Positions 38,871 through 47,506 are shown, numbered from the stretch's first letter. The stretch is DNA of 64,000 nucleotides from DASXSB01 sp036506275 (GCA_036506275.1 DASXSB010000111.1:1-64000); one strand, 5' to 3'. Made by a program: numbers and translations. Notes: generated by a model from the sequence alone, not told the origin.

Positions 38871-39325
38871 GGCTCGGCTTCCAGCTCGCGCCGGATGCGT
38901 TCGCGCATCGCGGGATCGACGACGGCCGCCTCGGAAGCGCGCCCGCGTCGCGTCCACCGCCGCAGGAGCAGCGCCACCACCAGAAGGCCGATCGCAACCG
39001 CGACGGCGGGAGCCAGCCAGACGAGCAGGGTGAACCCGGAACGACGCGGGGCGAGCAGGATCCAGTCTCCGTACTTGTCGACGAAGTACTGGACGACCTG
39101 ATCCGGGCGCTCGCCCGCGGCCAGCCTCTCCCGCACGATGGCTCGCATCTGTTGCGCGGTCTCCGACGGAGAATCCGCGACGGAGAGGTTCTGGCACACC
39201 ACGCAGCGTAGCTGCGAGGCCACCGCATGGACCGCCTGCTCGTCGACGACGCGTCCCGATTCGGCGGCGATACCGGGGGCAACCGCCAGCATGACGAGCG
39301 CCGCCACGGCAGGGATCCGGTACAT
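38867..39325 (-). CDS. ccmH: Cytochrome c maturation protein CcmH
   Basis: A 152-residue CcmH/CycL-type protein: signal peptide (residues 1-20), periplasmic three-helix domain with the redox motif LRCVVCQN (Cys41, Cys44), then VQYFVDKYGDWILLAPR, a C-terminal membrane helix and a basic tail. It reduces apocytochrome c cysteines for heme attachment together with CcmG. ATG 39325 gives the shortest good signal peptide; a GTG four codons upstream is also possible. Confidence 0.9.
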   Translation of the reverse strand: MYRIPAVAALVMLAVAPGIAAESGRVVDEQAVHAVASQLRCVVCQNLSVADSPSETAQQMRAIVRERLAAGERPDQVVQYFVDKYGDWILLAPRRSGFTLLVWLAPAVAVAIGLLVVALLLRRWTRRGRASEAAVVDPAMRERIRRELEAEP

Positions 39326-39368
39326 CGCGTCACGCACCGCGTCCAGCGTACACCACCGCGCCGCTTCG

Positions 39369-39404
39369 CGGGACCGCATCTTGCAACGGGACCGCATCTT
39401 GCAA
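39369..39404. repeat. Perfect 18-base tandem duplication
   Basis: CGGGACCGCATCTTGCAA is present twice head to tail (39369-39386, 39387-39404) in the divergent region between ccmH and the PPC-domain gene. Confidence 0.8.
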
Positions 39405-39462
39405 TAAGTCCAGTTTTTACGATCACGCGGACGCGGCGACACCAGGAAGGAACGGGAACGCC

Positions 39463-39915
39463 ATGAGGAGCACGCTTCTGTACGAGCGCGGGGAACGGAC
39501 CTTCGCGGTCGTGTTCGACAAGGACGACGACGTGCTACGCGATCTCACCGCCTTCGCACAGACGCAGCGGTTATCGGCAAGCCACTTCACTGCCATCGGC
39601 GCGTTCAGCGAGGTCACGCTCGGCTATTTCGACCGTGAGCGAAAGTCCTACCGGAAGATCGTGATCGCCGAGCAGGTCGAGGTGCTCTCGCTCATCGGCG
39701 ACGTCGCGCTCGAGGGCGGCGAGCCGAAGGTCCACGCCCACGTCGTCGTGGGGAAATCCGACGGCACCGCGCACGGCGGGCACCTGCTTCAGGCGAAGGT
39801 CTGGCCGACGCTGGAGCTGGTGCTCGAGGAATCGCCGGTTCACCTCCGGCGCCGGATGGATCTCGCCAGCGGACTCGCCCTCATCGATATCGAGCGCGGC
39901 CGGGCCGCGGCCTGA
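39463..39915 (+). CDS. PPC-domain (DUF296) protein
   Basis: A 150-residue single-domain PPC/DUF296 protein: SHFTAIGAFSEVTLGYFD, then LSLIGDVALEGGEPKVHAHVVVG, where the His residues of HAH are the putative metal ligands of the trimeric bacterial members. The plant relatives bind AT-rich DNA; bacterial stand-alone ones are of uncertain function. ATG 39463 has GGAAGGAACGGG upstream. It ends 45 bases before the sigma-54 promoter of the formate dehydrogenase operon. Confidence 0.85.
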   Translation: MRSTLLYERGERTFAVVFDKDDDVLRDLTAFAQTQRLSASHFTAIGAFSEVTLGYFDRERKSYRKIVIAEQVEVLSLIGDVALEGGEPKVHAHVVVGKSDGTAHGGHLLQAKVWPTLELVLEESPVHLRRRMDLASGLALIDIERGRAAA

Positions 39916-39960
39916 GGGCCGGCGCGCGCCTCACTGTGGAGGCGTTTGGGGCGACCCGAA

Positions 39961-39975
39961 GGCACGACGCTTGCT
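39961..39975 (+). promoter_or_regulatory. Sigma-54 promoter of the formate dehydrogenase operon
   Basis: GGCACG-ACGC-TTGCT keeps every fixed base of the -24/-12 consensus except the leading T (A here), with correct GG-N10-GC spacing. Start expected near 39985, giving a leader of about 32 bases that contains GGAGAGAGGAGG before ATG 40017. Confidence 0.7.
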
Positions 39976-40016
39976 TCTCGACTCACGGTTCGCCTGACGA
40001 GGAGAGAGGAGGAACG

Positions 40017-43000
40017 ATGGAACTCTCCCGACGGGATCTCTTCCGCCTGTCCGCCACGACCGCCACGGGGACGGCCCTCGGCGGCCTCGCCGCCATCGGA
40101 ACGGATCTCGCGCCCACTCTCGCCCGCGCCCAGGAGCTCCGGATCAAGGACGCCAAGACCGTCCCCAGCATCTGCCCGTACTGCTCGGTCGGCTGCGCCA
40201 CCCTCGTGCACACGGTGAACGGCAAGATCGTGAACATCGAGGGTGATCCGCGGAGCCCGTTCAACGAAGGGACGCTCTGTCCCAAGGGCGCCGCCATCTA
40301 CCAGCTCCACATCAACCCGAACCGGCCGCTCAAGGTGCTGCACCGCGCGCCGGGCGCGAGCGAGTGGGAAGCGTGGGATCTCGAGCGCGCCATGGATCGA
40401 GTGGCGGAACTGGTGAAGAAGACGCGTGACGACACGTTCGTCGAGCGGCTCTCGAACGGCAAGGCTGTCAACATGACGCCCGCGATCTTCTCCCTGGGCG
40501 GCGCGACGCTGGACAACGAGTGGAATCACGTCCAGCAGAAGCTGATGCGGGGGCTCGGCATCGTCGCCATCGAGAACCAGGCCAGGATCTGACACAGCTC
40601 CAGCGTCCCCGGGTTGGGGACACGGCTCGGACGCGGCGCCGCCACCTTCTTCTATCGCAACATGGAAGAATCCGACTGCGTCGTCGTCATGGGCTCGAAC
40701 ATGGCCGAATGCCACCCGGTGGCGTTCCGGTGGCCGATGAAGGCGCGCGTCAACGGCGCCAAGCTCATCCACGTCGATCCCCGCTTCACGCGCACGAGCG
40801 CGATGTGCGACCTCTACGCCCCCATCCGCGCCGGGTCCGACATCGCGTTCCTGGGCGGTCTCGTGAACTACGTGCTCAACAGCCAGCGCTGGAACACGGA
40901 CTCGTTCTTCAAGGAGTACGTGCTCAACTACACGAACGCGGCCACCATCGTGAACGCCGACTTCAAGGACACCGAGGACCTCGACGGCGTCTTCTCCGGC
41001 CTCGTGCAGTACAGCGAGAAGATCAAGGAGTGGCCGTACAACGGCTTCGTCGGTCAGTACGAGAACAAGTCGTGGCAGTACGCGGGAACGGAAGCGGAGT
41101 CCCGCGGATGGACGGCCGCCACCCAGCGGTCGGGCGAGCAGGGAGTGGGCGACCACGACCGCGGCACGGGACAGAAGCCGACGACGAGCCCGGGCGCGTC
41201 GCCCGCGCCACCGCAGGCGGTCCCCCACGGTCCGCCCTTCGAGCCGCTCGTGCACTCGATGCTGAAGCCACCGCCACTCCAAGACAGGACGCTGCAGAAC
41301 GCGGGCACGGTGTTCCAGGTCGTGAAGCGTCACTTCGCGCGCTACACGCCGGAGATGGTGGAGCAAACCACGGGCTGCCCCAAGGAGACCTTTCTCAAGG
41401 TGGCGGAGACGATCCTCGCCAATTCCGGGCGCGACCGGACGACCTCGTTCGCGTACGCGGTGGCGTGGACGCAGCACACCAACGGTCCCCAGGTCATCGG
41501 GTGCTGCGCGTTGCTTCAGCTCCTGCTCGGCAACATCGGGCGCCCGGGCGGCGGCATCATGGCCCTGCGCGGTCACGCGTCGATCCAGGGCTCGACCGAC
41601 GTCCCCACGCTGTACCACTCGATCCACGGCTACATGTCGCACCCGACCGCCCAGAAGAAGCACGACACGCTCGCCGACTGGCTCAGCGCGGAGACCGTGG
41701 CCCGCGGCTACTGGGCCAACACGCCAAAGTTCATGGTGTCGTATCTCAAATCGATGTACGGCGATGCCGCGACCGTCGAGAACGATTTCGGGTACGCCTG
41801 GCATCCGAAGATCATCGGCGACCACTCGCACTTGCCGATGTTCGTCGCCATGAACGACGGCCGCGTGAAGGGCATGCTCTGCATCGGCCAGAACCCGGCC
41901 ACGTCGCTCAACGCGAGCGTCGAGCGCAAGGGGTTGCGCCAGCTCGAATGGCTGGTGGTGAAGGACAACTGGCTCACGGAGACGGCGGCGTTCTGGCAGA
42001 CGGCGCCCGAGGTCAAGAGCGGCCAGGTCAAGCCCGCCGACATCAAGACGGAGGTCTTCTTTTTCCCGTCGGCGCAGGTCGCCGAGTACGAGGGCTCGTT
42101 CACGAACACGTTCCGCATGCTCCAGTGGCACTTCAAGGCGGCGGATCCGCCCGCGGACTGTCGCTCCGATCTCTGGTTCACGCATCAGCTCGCGAAGCGC
42201 TTGAAGAAGCTCTACGCGAACAGCACCGCGAAGCGCGACGAGGGTTTCAAGAACCTCACGTGGGACTTCGATCCCGACCCGGCGCGTGAAGGCGCCGGAG
42301 GACGTCAGGCGGTGACGGGGGAGCCGGAAAGTCACAAGATCCTGCGCGAGATCAACGGCTACTACACCGGTGACCCGAATCGTCACCTCGCCGCCTTCGC
42401 CGACCTCAAGGACGACGGCTCCACCACATGCGCGTCGTGGATCTACTGCGGTGTCTTCCCGGCGCCCGACAAGAATCTCGCCACCAACCGCACGGCGGAC
42501 CCGCCGGGGACGCGCGGTGCTCAGCTGGGGTGGGGGTACTCGTGGCCGGCGAACCGCCGCATCATGTACAACCGCGCCTCCGCCGACCCGCGCGGGCGAC
42601 CGTGGAGCGAACGGAAGAAATGGATCTGGTGGGACGGGCGCAAGTGGACGGGGCTCGACGTCCCCGACTTCGCGGCCACGAAGCCGCCGACGGCAGCGGC
42701 CAAGGCGGATGGCATCGGTCTCGACGCCCAGTCCGGCACCGATCCCTTCATCATGAAGACGGACGGGAAGGCGTGGCTCTTCGTCCCCACCGGTCTCGTC
42801 GATGGACCGCTTCCCGCGCACTACGAGCCGATGGAATCGCCAATCAAGAATCCGTTCTACAAACAACAGTCGAGCCCGGTGCTCAAGTACTGGAAGCGCG
42901 ACGACAATCCGGTGGCTGCGCTCGGCGACACGCGGTTTCCGTTCGTGATCACCACCTATCGCCTCACCGAGCACTACCTCGCGGGGGCGATGAGCCGCTG

Positions 43001-43325
43001 GAATCCATGGCTCACCGAGCTGCAGCCGGAGTTCTTCATCGAGCTCTCGCCGGAGCTCGCCGCCGAGAAGGGGATCCGGAACCTCGACTGGGTCAAGGTC
43101 TCGAGCCCGCGCGCGGTGGTCCGCGGGAAGGCGCTCGTGACACGTCGATTGCGACCGTTCCGCATCAACGGCCAGACGGTGCATCAGGTCGGGATGCCGT
43201 GGCACTGGGGCTATCAGGGTCTCAGCACCGGCGACGCGGGCAACGAGCTCACCGCGCTCGTGGGCGATCCGAACGTGACGATCCACGAGGGAAAGGCGTT
43301 CGTGTGCAACGTCGAGAAGGCATAG
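40017..43325 (+). CDS. fdnG: Formate dehydrogenase alpha subunit, selenocysteine-containing
   Basis: A 1102-residue molybdenum/tungsten enzyme that oxidises formate to CO2, read through an in-frame UGA (40590-40592) as selenocysteine 192. Around it the sequence is ENQARI-U-HSSSV ... GRGAATF, matching the FdnG/FdoG site. A Tat signal begins the protein (SRRDLF, residues 4-9), so the enzyme faces the periplasm. The [4Fe-4S] ligands are Cys53, Cys56, Cys60 and Cys88. Gene callers would split it at the UGA into two genes; no frameshift is needed, since the frame continues unchanged to 43325. AGGAGG precedes ATG 40017. Beta and membrane subunits follow. Confidence 0.92.
40593..40626 (+). promoter_or_regulatory. 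SECIS-like hairpin after the selenocysteine UGA
   Basis: GUCCCC (40605-40610), loop GGGUU (40611-40615) and GGGGAC (40616-40621) form a six-pair stem. The apical loop lies 19-23 bases after the UGA and contains GU, as in the bacterial SECIS elements recognised by SelB; in E. coli fdhF the loop is at a similar distance. GC at 40603-40604 and 40625-40626 can extend the stem beyond a small internal loop. Confidence 0.75.
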
Positions 43326-43368
43326 GGGATGGCGCGGGCGAGGCCCGCGCGCGAATGGAGCGGTTGTG

Positions 43369-44154
43369 ATGGCGGAGCCGATGGGGTTCTTCACGGATAC
43401 GACCGTGTGCATCGGGTGCAAGGCGTGCGAGGTGGCCTGCAAGGAGTGGAACCAGCTCCCCGCCACCAACGGCGGTCGCAACACGCTGAGCGGCAACAGC
43501 TACGACAACACGCGGCGGCTCGACGGCATCCACTGGCGGCACGTGAAGTTCATCGAGCAATTCACCCCTGACCGCGCCGAGGGGCGATGGCTCCTGATGA
43601 GCGACGTCTGCAAGCACTGCGTGCGCGCGGGGTGCCTCGAGGTGTGCCCGACCGGCGCCATCTTCCGCACCGAGTTCGACACCGTCGTCATTCAGTCGGA
43701 CGTCTGCAACGGCTGCCGCGATTGCATCGCCGGCTGTCCTTTCGGCGTCATCGACATGAATCCGGTGTCCGGTACCGCCCAGAAGTGCACGCTCTGCTAT
43801 GACCGCATGCGGGCCAGCCTGGAGCCGGCGTGCGCCAAGGCGTGCCCCACCGACTCCATCAACTTCGGCACCATTCGCGAGCTGCGGGCCATGGCGGAAA
43901 AGCGGGTGGGACAGCTCCAAGCAGCCGGCGAGAAGCGCGCGTACCTCTACGGCGCCGACGAGAAGATGCTGGGCGGCCTGAACTCGTTCTTCCTCCTCGT
44001 GGACCGGCCCGAGGTATACGGGCTTCCGCCCGATCCGCAAATTCCCTCGCGCAACTTGAAGCCGAGTTCCGCGTGGTCGCTGCTGGCGGCGGTGGCGGTC
44101 GGGTTCATGGGTATCGTAAGCTTCCGTAACCGAGGAGGGCGGCCCCATGCCTAG
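43369..44154 (+). CDS. fdnH: Formate dehydrogenase beta (iron-sulfur) subunit
   Basis: A 261-residue electron-transfer subunit with four [4Fe-4S] cysteine groups: CIGCKACEVAC at residues 14-24, a C-x2-C-x4-C-x3-CP set (CKHCVRAGCLEVCP), CNGCRDCIAGCP and CTLC with CAKACP. The C-terminal membrane helix (about residues 235-252, SAWSLLAAVAVGFMGIVSF) anchors it, as in FdnH. It passes electrons from the alpha subunit to the membrane subunit. ATG 43369 is used; the GTG just before is an alternative. Its stop overlaps the start of the NrfD-type gene by eight bases. Confidence 0.9.
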   Translation: MAEPMGFFTDTTVCIGCKACEVACKEWNQLPATNGGRNTLSGNSYDNTRRLDGIHWRHVKFIEQFTPDRAEGRWLLMSDVCKHCVRAGCLEVCPTGAIFRTEFDTVVIQSDVCNGCRDCIAGCPFGVIDMNPVSGTAQKCTLCYDRMRASLEPACAKACPTDSINFGTIRELRAMAEKRVGQLQAAGEKRAYLYGADEKMLGGLNSFFLLVDRPEVYGLPPDPQIPSRNLKPSSAWSLLAAVAVGFMGIVSFRNRGGRPHA

Positions 44155-45040
44155 CACGTACTTCACGGCGCCGCCGCAGTGGCACTGGCTCATCATCCTC
44201 TATTTCTTCGTGGGCGGCATCGCGGGCGGCAGCTATTTCCTGGCCGTCCTCTTCGATCTCTTCGGTCGTATCACCGATCGTCCCCTCGGGCGCCTCGGTT
44301 ACCTCATCGCCTTTCCCCTGGTGGTGCTGTGCGGTCTTCTCCTCACCGTCGACCTCGGCCGGCCGGAGCGCTTCTGGCACATGCTCATCCAGTCGGGGAC
44401 GTGGCGCCCGATGCTCAAGGCGTACTCGCCGATGTCGGTGGGGGCGTGGGGACTGCTCGGCTTCGGCTTCTTCTCGTTCCTCTCGTTCCTGGGCGCGATC
44501 GGTGATGCGGAGCGCAGTCGCTGGCCACGCTTGCGCGTGTTGCGGCCGCCGCGGATGCTGGGGGCGCTGGTGGCGATTGTCGGCGCGTTCTTCGCGCTGT
44601 TCATCTCCGGCTACACGGGCGTGCTGCTCGCGGTGACGAACCGGCCCATCTGGTCCGACACGCCGCTCCTCGGCCTCACGTTCCTCGTCTCCAGCGCCTC
44701 CACGTCCGCCGCGCTCCTCACGCTTCTCGGATGGCGCCGCCGGTGGGCGGCGACCGGGCTGCACGCGCTCGCGAACTTCGACAGGCTCGTGCTCGTCTTC
44801 GAGTTCATCGCGCTCATCGCGCTCATCGTCTCTCTCGGCAGCATCGCCCAGGTCTGGCTCAATGCGTGGGGCGCGTTGCTCGTCCTCGGGGTCATGGTGG
44901 CCGGCATCCTGATTCCGCTCGCTCTCCATTCACGCGCGCGCGTGCTGAGCGGCGTGGCGGTGCCGGTGGCGGCCGTTCTCATCCTGGCCGGCGGCTTCTT
45001 GCTGCGGGTCGTGATCGTGCTCTCCTCGGAGGCGGTATGA
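44147..45040 (+). CDS. NrfD/PsrC-type membrane subunit
   Basis: A 297-residue polytopic protein with about eight membrane helices and the NrfD-family marks: GGIAGGSYFLAVLFDL in helix 1-2, VDLGRPERFWHML after helix 3 and SPMSVGAWGL. It is not a diheme FdnI/FdoI cytochrome b: no such layout is seen. NrfD-type subunits exchange electrons with quinone and may contribute to proton translocation. Placed directly after the beta subunit, it should be the quinone-reactive anchor of the formate dehydrogenase. Confidence 0.88.
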   Translation: MPSTYFTAPPQWHWLIILYFFVGGIAGGSYFLAVLFDLFGRITDRPLGRLGYLIAFPLVVLCGLLLTVDLGRPERFWHMLIQSGTWRPMLKAYSPMSVGAWGLLGFGFFSFLSFLGAIGDAERSRWPRLRVLRPPRMLGALVAIVGAFFALFISGYTGVLLAVTNRPIWSDTPLLGLTFLVSSASTSAALLTLLGWRRRWAATGLHALANFDRLVLVFEFIALIALIVSLGSIAQVWLNAWGALLVLGVMVAGILIPLALHSRARVLSGVAVPVAAVLILAGGFLLRVVIVLSSEAV

Positions 45041-45258
45041 GACCGCGGCGCGCGCTCGTTCTCGCCGCGATCGGGCTGGGCCTCGTCGCCTGCACGAGCC
45101 CCGAGGCAACGCGTGCCCGAGCGGGGGGGCCGGGCGCCGACGTCGGAAATCGTGGCGTCGGGGAGCTGCACGGCGGCTCCCAGCCGTACTACGCCACGCC
45201 CAATGTCCTGCCCAACGTGCGCGCCGGCGATGCGTCGGCCTCCGCGTCGGTGAAATAA
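45037..45258 (+). CDS. Small lipoprotein in the formate dehydrogenase operon
   Basis: A 73-residue protein with a lipoprotein signal (basic N terminus, hydrophobic core, lipobox LVAC with Cys19). The mature part is short and disordered-looking, rich in Gly, Ala and Asn (GGSQPYYATPNVLPNVRAG). ATG 45037 overlaps the NrfD-type stop (ATGA). No family recognised; its place suggests a role in assembly or anchoring of the complex. Confidence 0.6.
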   Translation: MRPRRALVLAAIGLGLVACTSPEATRARAGGPGADVGNRGVGELHGGSQPYYATPNVLPNVRAGDASASASVK

Positions 45259-45259
45259 A

Positions 45260-46132
45260 CTGCGCCAGGCCGCGACCGACCTCTCCGCGCTGGACACGCT
45301 CCGGCAGGCGAACCCCGAGTGGGGCGTCTGGCTCGAAGTGCTCGGGGAGACGCTGCGGGCCGCGCGCGAGCCGGGCTGGGCGCGCACCCCCGTGATCTGC
45401 CGCGAGCCCCGATCGCCGGACATCCCGGCGCTCGCGGGAGCGGTCTTCACGCTGGACGGAGACCTCGTGCGCGGATGGGTCGATCGCGCGCTCCGCATCG
45501 CCGCGCGCGGCGAGGGGCCGGCGGCGTCCCTGCACGCGCTACGGTCGCGCGACGCCTTCGACGTCCTCGACGCCGTGCTCGCCGACGATCCCGCCCGGCT
45601 CGATGCGCTCGCGCAGGCGGCGGGCGCCGATGCCCACGCCTTCCGCGCGATGACGGGCCCGCTCGCGATGCCGCTGCTACAGGCGCACGGAACGAGGGCG
45701 GCCGCGGAGGGCTGGACGCATGGCTACTGTCCCACGTGCGGCGCGTGGCCGGCGCTCGTGGAGGTCCGAGGGCTCGAGGGGAGCCGCCACTTCCGGTGCC
45801 TCCGCTGTGGCGGCGACTGGAAGACGGAGTGGCTTCGCTGTCCGTTCTGCGGTCTCGCCGATCACGAGCGTCTCGGATCGCTGGTGCCCGAGGATGCATC
45901 CGCCACGCGCAAGGTGGACGTCTGTCACGCGTGTCGCGGGTTCGTGAAGAGCGTCACCGTGTTCGCGGCGCGGCCGCCCGCCGAGGTGCCGATCCTCGAC
46001 CTCGAGACCGTCGATCTCGACCTCGCCGCGCTCGGTCACGGTTTCACCCGCCCCCCCGGCGTCGGCTACCCGCTCGGCGCGCACGTGCGCGAACGCCGCC
46101 GCGGTCTGCGCGGACGGCTGCGATGGTCGTGA
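45260..46132 (+). CDS. fdhE: FdhE-like formate dehydrogenase accessory protein
   Basis: An FdhE-family protein. The C-terminal half has rubredoxin-like zinc/iron knuckles: YCPTCGAWP, CLRCGGDW, CPFCG and CHACRGFVK, and the conserved DLETVDLDLAALGHGF end. FdhE is needed for maturation of respiratory formate dehydrogenase. The first canonical start is GTG 45338 (264 residues), but the frame upstream reads LRQAATDLSALDTLRQANPE and WGVWLEVLGETL, which looks like the FdhE N-terminal helix; it opens at CTG 45260 (290 residues), with GGTGA six bases before. I prefer the longer form, with moderate certainty. Confidence 0.85.
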   Translation: MRQAATDLSALDTLRQANPEWGVWLEVLGETLRAAREPGWARTPVICREPRSPDIPALAGAVFTLDGDLVRGWVDRALRIAARGEGPAASLHALRSRDAFDVLDAVLADDPARLDALAQAAGADAHAFRAMTGPLAMPLLQAHGTRAAAEGWTHGYCPTCGAWPALVEVRGLEGSRHFRCLRCGGDWKTEWLRCPFCGLADHERLGSLVPEDASATRKVDVCHACRGFVKSVTVFAARPPAEVPILDLETVDLDLAALGHGFTRPPGVGYPLGAHVRERRRGLRGRLRWS

Positions 46133-46476
46133 GCGCGCCGCGTCCGGCCGACGTCTGCCGCGGCCTTCTCGACGCCCTCGATGCCACGGAGGGACGCCGT
46201 CGGCAGCGCAAGCGCGACACGACCCCGGACGCCATCGGCATCGGTATCAAGCGGGCGCTCCTCGCCGCCGCCGTGCGCGATGATCCTGCGCCCGACGACT
46301 TCGAAGCCTGGCTGCTCGCGCGGTCGCTGGAGGCGCACGCGGGCGCGTCGATCGGCGCCGTGCGGGCGATGGCGCTCGAGGTCCTTCACGAGTGGCGGTT
46401 GGCCGCGCTCGCCCCGTCTTTCCAGCAGTGGCTCGACGCCGGCGCGCCCTCCGCCGACACCAACCGCACCGCGTAG
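46123..46476 (+). CDS. Hypothetical protein of the formate dehydrogenase operon
   Basis: A 117-residue soluble, mostly helical protein: VCRGLLDALDATEGRRRQRKRD, GIGIKRALLAAAVRDDP, FEAWLLARSLEAHAG and ALEVLHEWRLAALAPSFQQW. No family recognised. ATG 46123 lies inside the end of the FdhE-like gene (10-base overlap), so it is very likely translated with the operon. The helix-rich, Arg-rich build would fit a small chaperone or maturation partner, which is only inference. Confidence 0.65.
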   Translation: MVVSAPRPADVCRGLLDALDATEGRRRQRKRDTTPDAIGIGIKRALLAAAVRDDPAPDDFEAWLLARSLEAHAGASIGAVRAMALEVLHEWRLAALAPSFQQWLDAGAPSADTNRTA

Positions 46477-46482
46477 CTCGCG

Positions 46483-46929
46483 TCAGGCCGGCGCGTCCGC
46501 GAACTGGCGCTTGAGGGCGGTCTCCAGCAACCCGAGGCCGGCGTCGCCGGCGGTACGGGACTTCAGCACGCCCGCGCGGTCGAACAAGAAATAGGCGGGC
46601 ACGAATCGGTTGTCGAAGGCGTCGGTCACCGCGTGCGTGTTGTCGATGCCGCAGGGCTCCGTGACCTTCATGGCGGCGGCGTCCTCGCGCACGCGCGCGA
46701 CGTCCATGTCCGATTCCTGGCGCGGCATGTGGATCGCGATCACGCGGAGCCCGCGCGGCGCGTACTCGTCGCGCCACCGCGCGAGCGTCGGCATGTTCTC
46801 GTGACAGATGTGGCAGCTCACCGCCCAGAAGTGGACGAGAACCGGCCCGCCCCGCAGTGCCTCCGGCGGCGGCGGCGCGCCGTTGATCCATTCCGTCGCG
46901 CCCCCCAGATCGGGGAGCGGCGTGCCCAT
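46483..46929 (-). CDS. TlpA/ResA-like thioredoxin-fold protein
   Basis: A 148-residue thioredoxin-fold protein. The redox motif is VSCHICHENMP (Cys39, Cys42), with the cis-Pro in RFVPAYFLFDR. There is no signal peptide, unlike most TlpA proteins, so it is probably cytoplasmic. It follows the peroxiredoxin gene by one base (stop TAA, then GGATG), so the two probably work as reductase and peroxidase or are at least co-expressed. Confidence 0.8.
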   Translation of the reverse strand: MGTPLPDLGGATEWINGAPPPPEALRGGPVLVHFWAVSCHICHENMPTLARWRDEYAPRGLRVIAIHMPRQESDMDVARVREDAAAMKVTEPCGIDNTHAVTDAFDNRFVPAYFLFDRAGVLKSRTAGDAGLGLLETALKRQFADAPA

Positions 46930-46930
46930 C

Positions 46931-47506
46931 CTAAGCGGCACGGAGCGTCTTGTCTCCCGGACGCCAGTCGGCGGGGCAGAGGCCACTCGTCTGGAGCGCC
47001 TGGAGGATTCGCAGGGTCTCGTCCACGCTGCGGCCGATGTTGAGGCTGTTGACGACCGCGTACTGCAAGATCCCCTTGGGGTCGATGATGAAGAGGCCGC
47101 GCAGCGCCACTCCCTGATCCTCGACGAGGACCCCGTAATCGCGCGAGACCTGCTTCGTGATATCCGCCGCCAGCGGATACGCGAGCTCGCCGACGCCGTT
47201 CTTCTCGCGGGGCGTGTGTATCCAGGCGCGGTGGGAGAAGACGTTGTCGGTGGAGACACCGAGGACTTCCGTGTCCAGCTCCTTGAACTCGTCGAACCGA
47301 TCGGACATCGCCGTCACTTCCGTCGGGCACACGAAGGTGAAATCGGCGGGATAGAAGAAGAGCACGAGCCACTTGCCGCGGTAGTCCGCGAGACGGGCCA
47401 CCGAGCTCAGGGTCTTCAGATCGGCGGTGGTCTTCATCTCGAAGTCGGGGGCGGGCTGCCCCACCTCGGCGCGTGGTTCGGTCACGTTTTGCGTTCCTGC
47501 GGGCAT
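46931..47506 (-). CDS. Typical 2-Cys peroxiredoxin (AhpC/Prx1 type)
   Basis: A 191-residue peroxiredoxin. The peroxidatic cysteine is Cys60 in FYPADFTFVCPTEV and the resolving cysteine lies in SGLCPADW near the C terminus, with RGLFIIDPKG between. It reduces H2O2 and organic peroxides. ATG 47506 is chosen for its AGGAGG seven bases upstream; frames further upstream are noise. Divergent from the psiE-like gene. Confidence 0.9.
   Translation of the reverse strand: MPAGTQNVTEPRAEVGQPAPDFEMKTTADLKTLSSVARLADYRGKWLVLFFYPADFTFVCPTEVTAMSDRFDEFKELDTEVLGVSTDNVFSHRAWIHTPREKNGVGELAYPLAADITKQVSRDYGVLVEDQGVALRGLFIIDPKGILQYAVVNSLNIGRSVDETLRILQALQTSGLCPADWRPGDKTLRAA

Noticed and set aside
40590..40616. Frameshift or nonsense pseudogene in the formate dehydrogenase alpha subunit
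   Set aside because: The frame does not change, the only stop is UGA at the known selenocysteine position, and a SECIS-like hairpin follows.
39840..43496. Very long open frame on the minus strand (over 1200 codons) across the formate dehydrogenase region
   Set aside because: It is antisense to a clearly homologous gene and encodes Arg/His/Glu-rich composition with no domains, an effect of high GC at third codon positions. The same holds for long antisense frames at 1935-3602, 3359-4828, 4572-6479 and 59568-62627.
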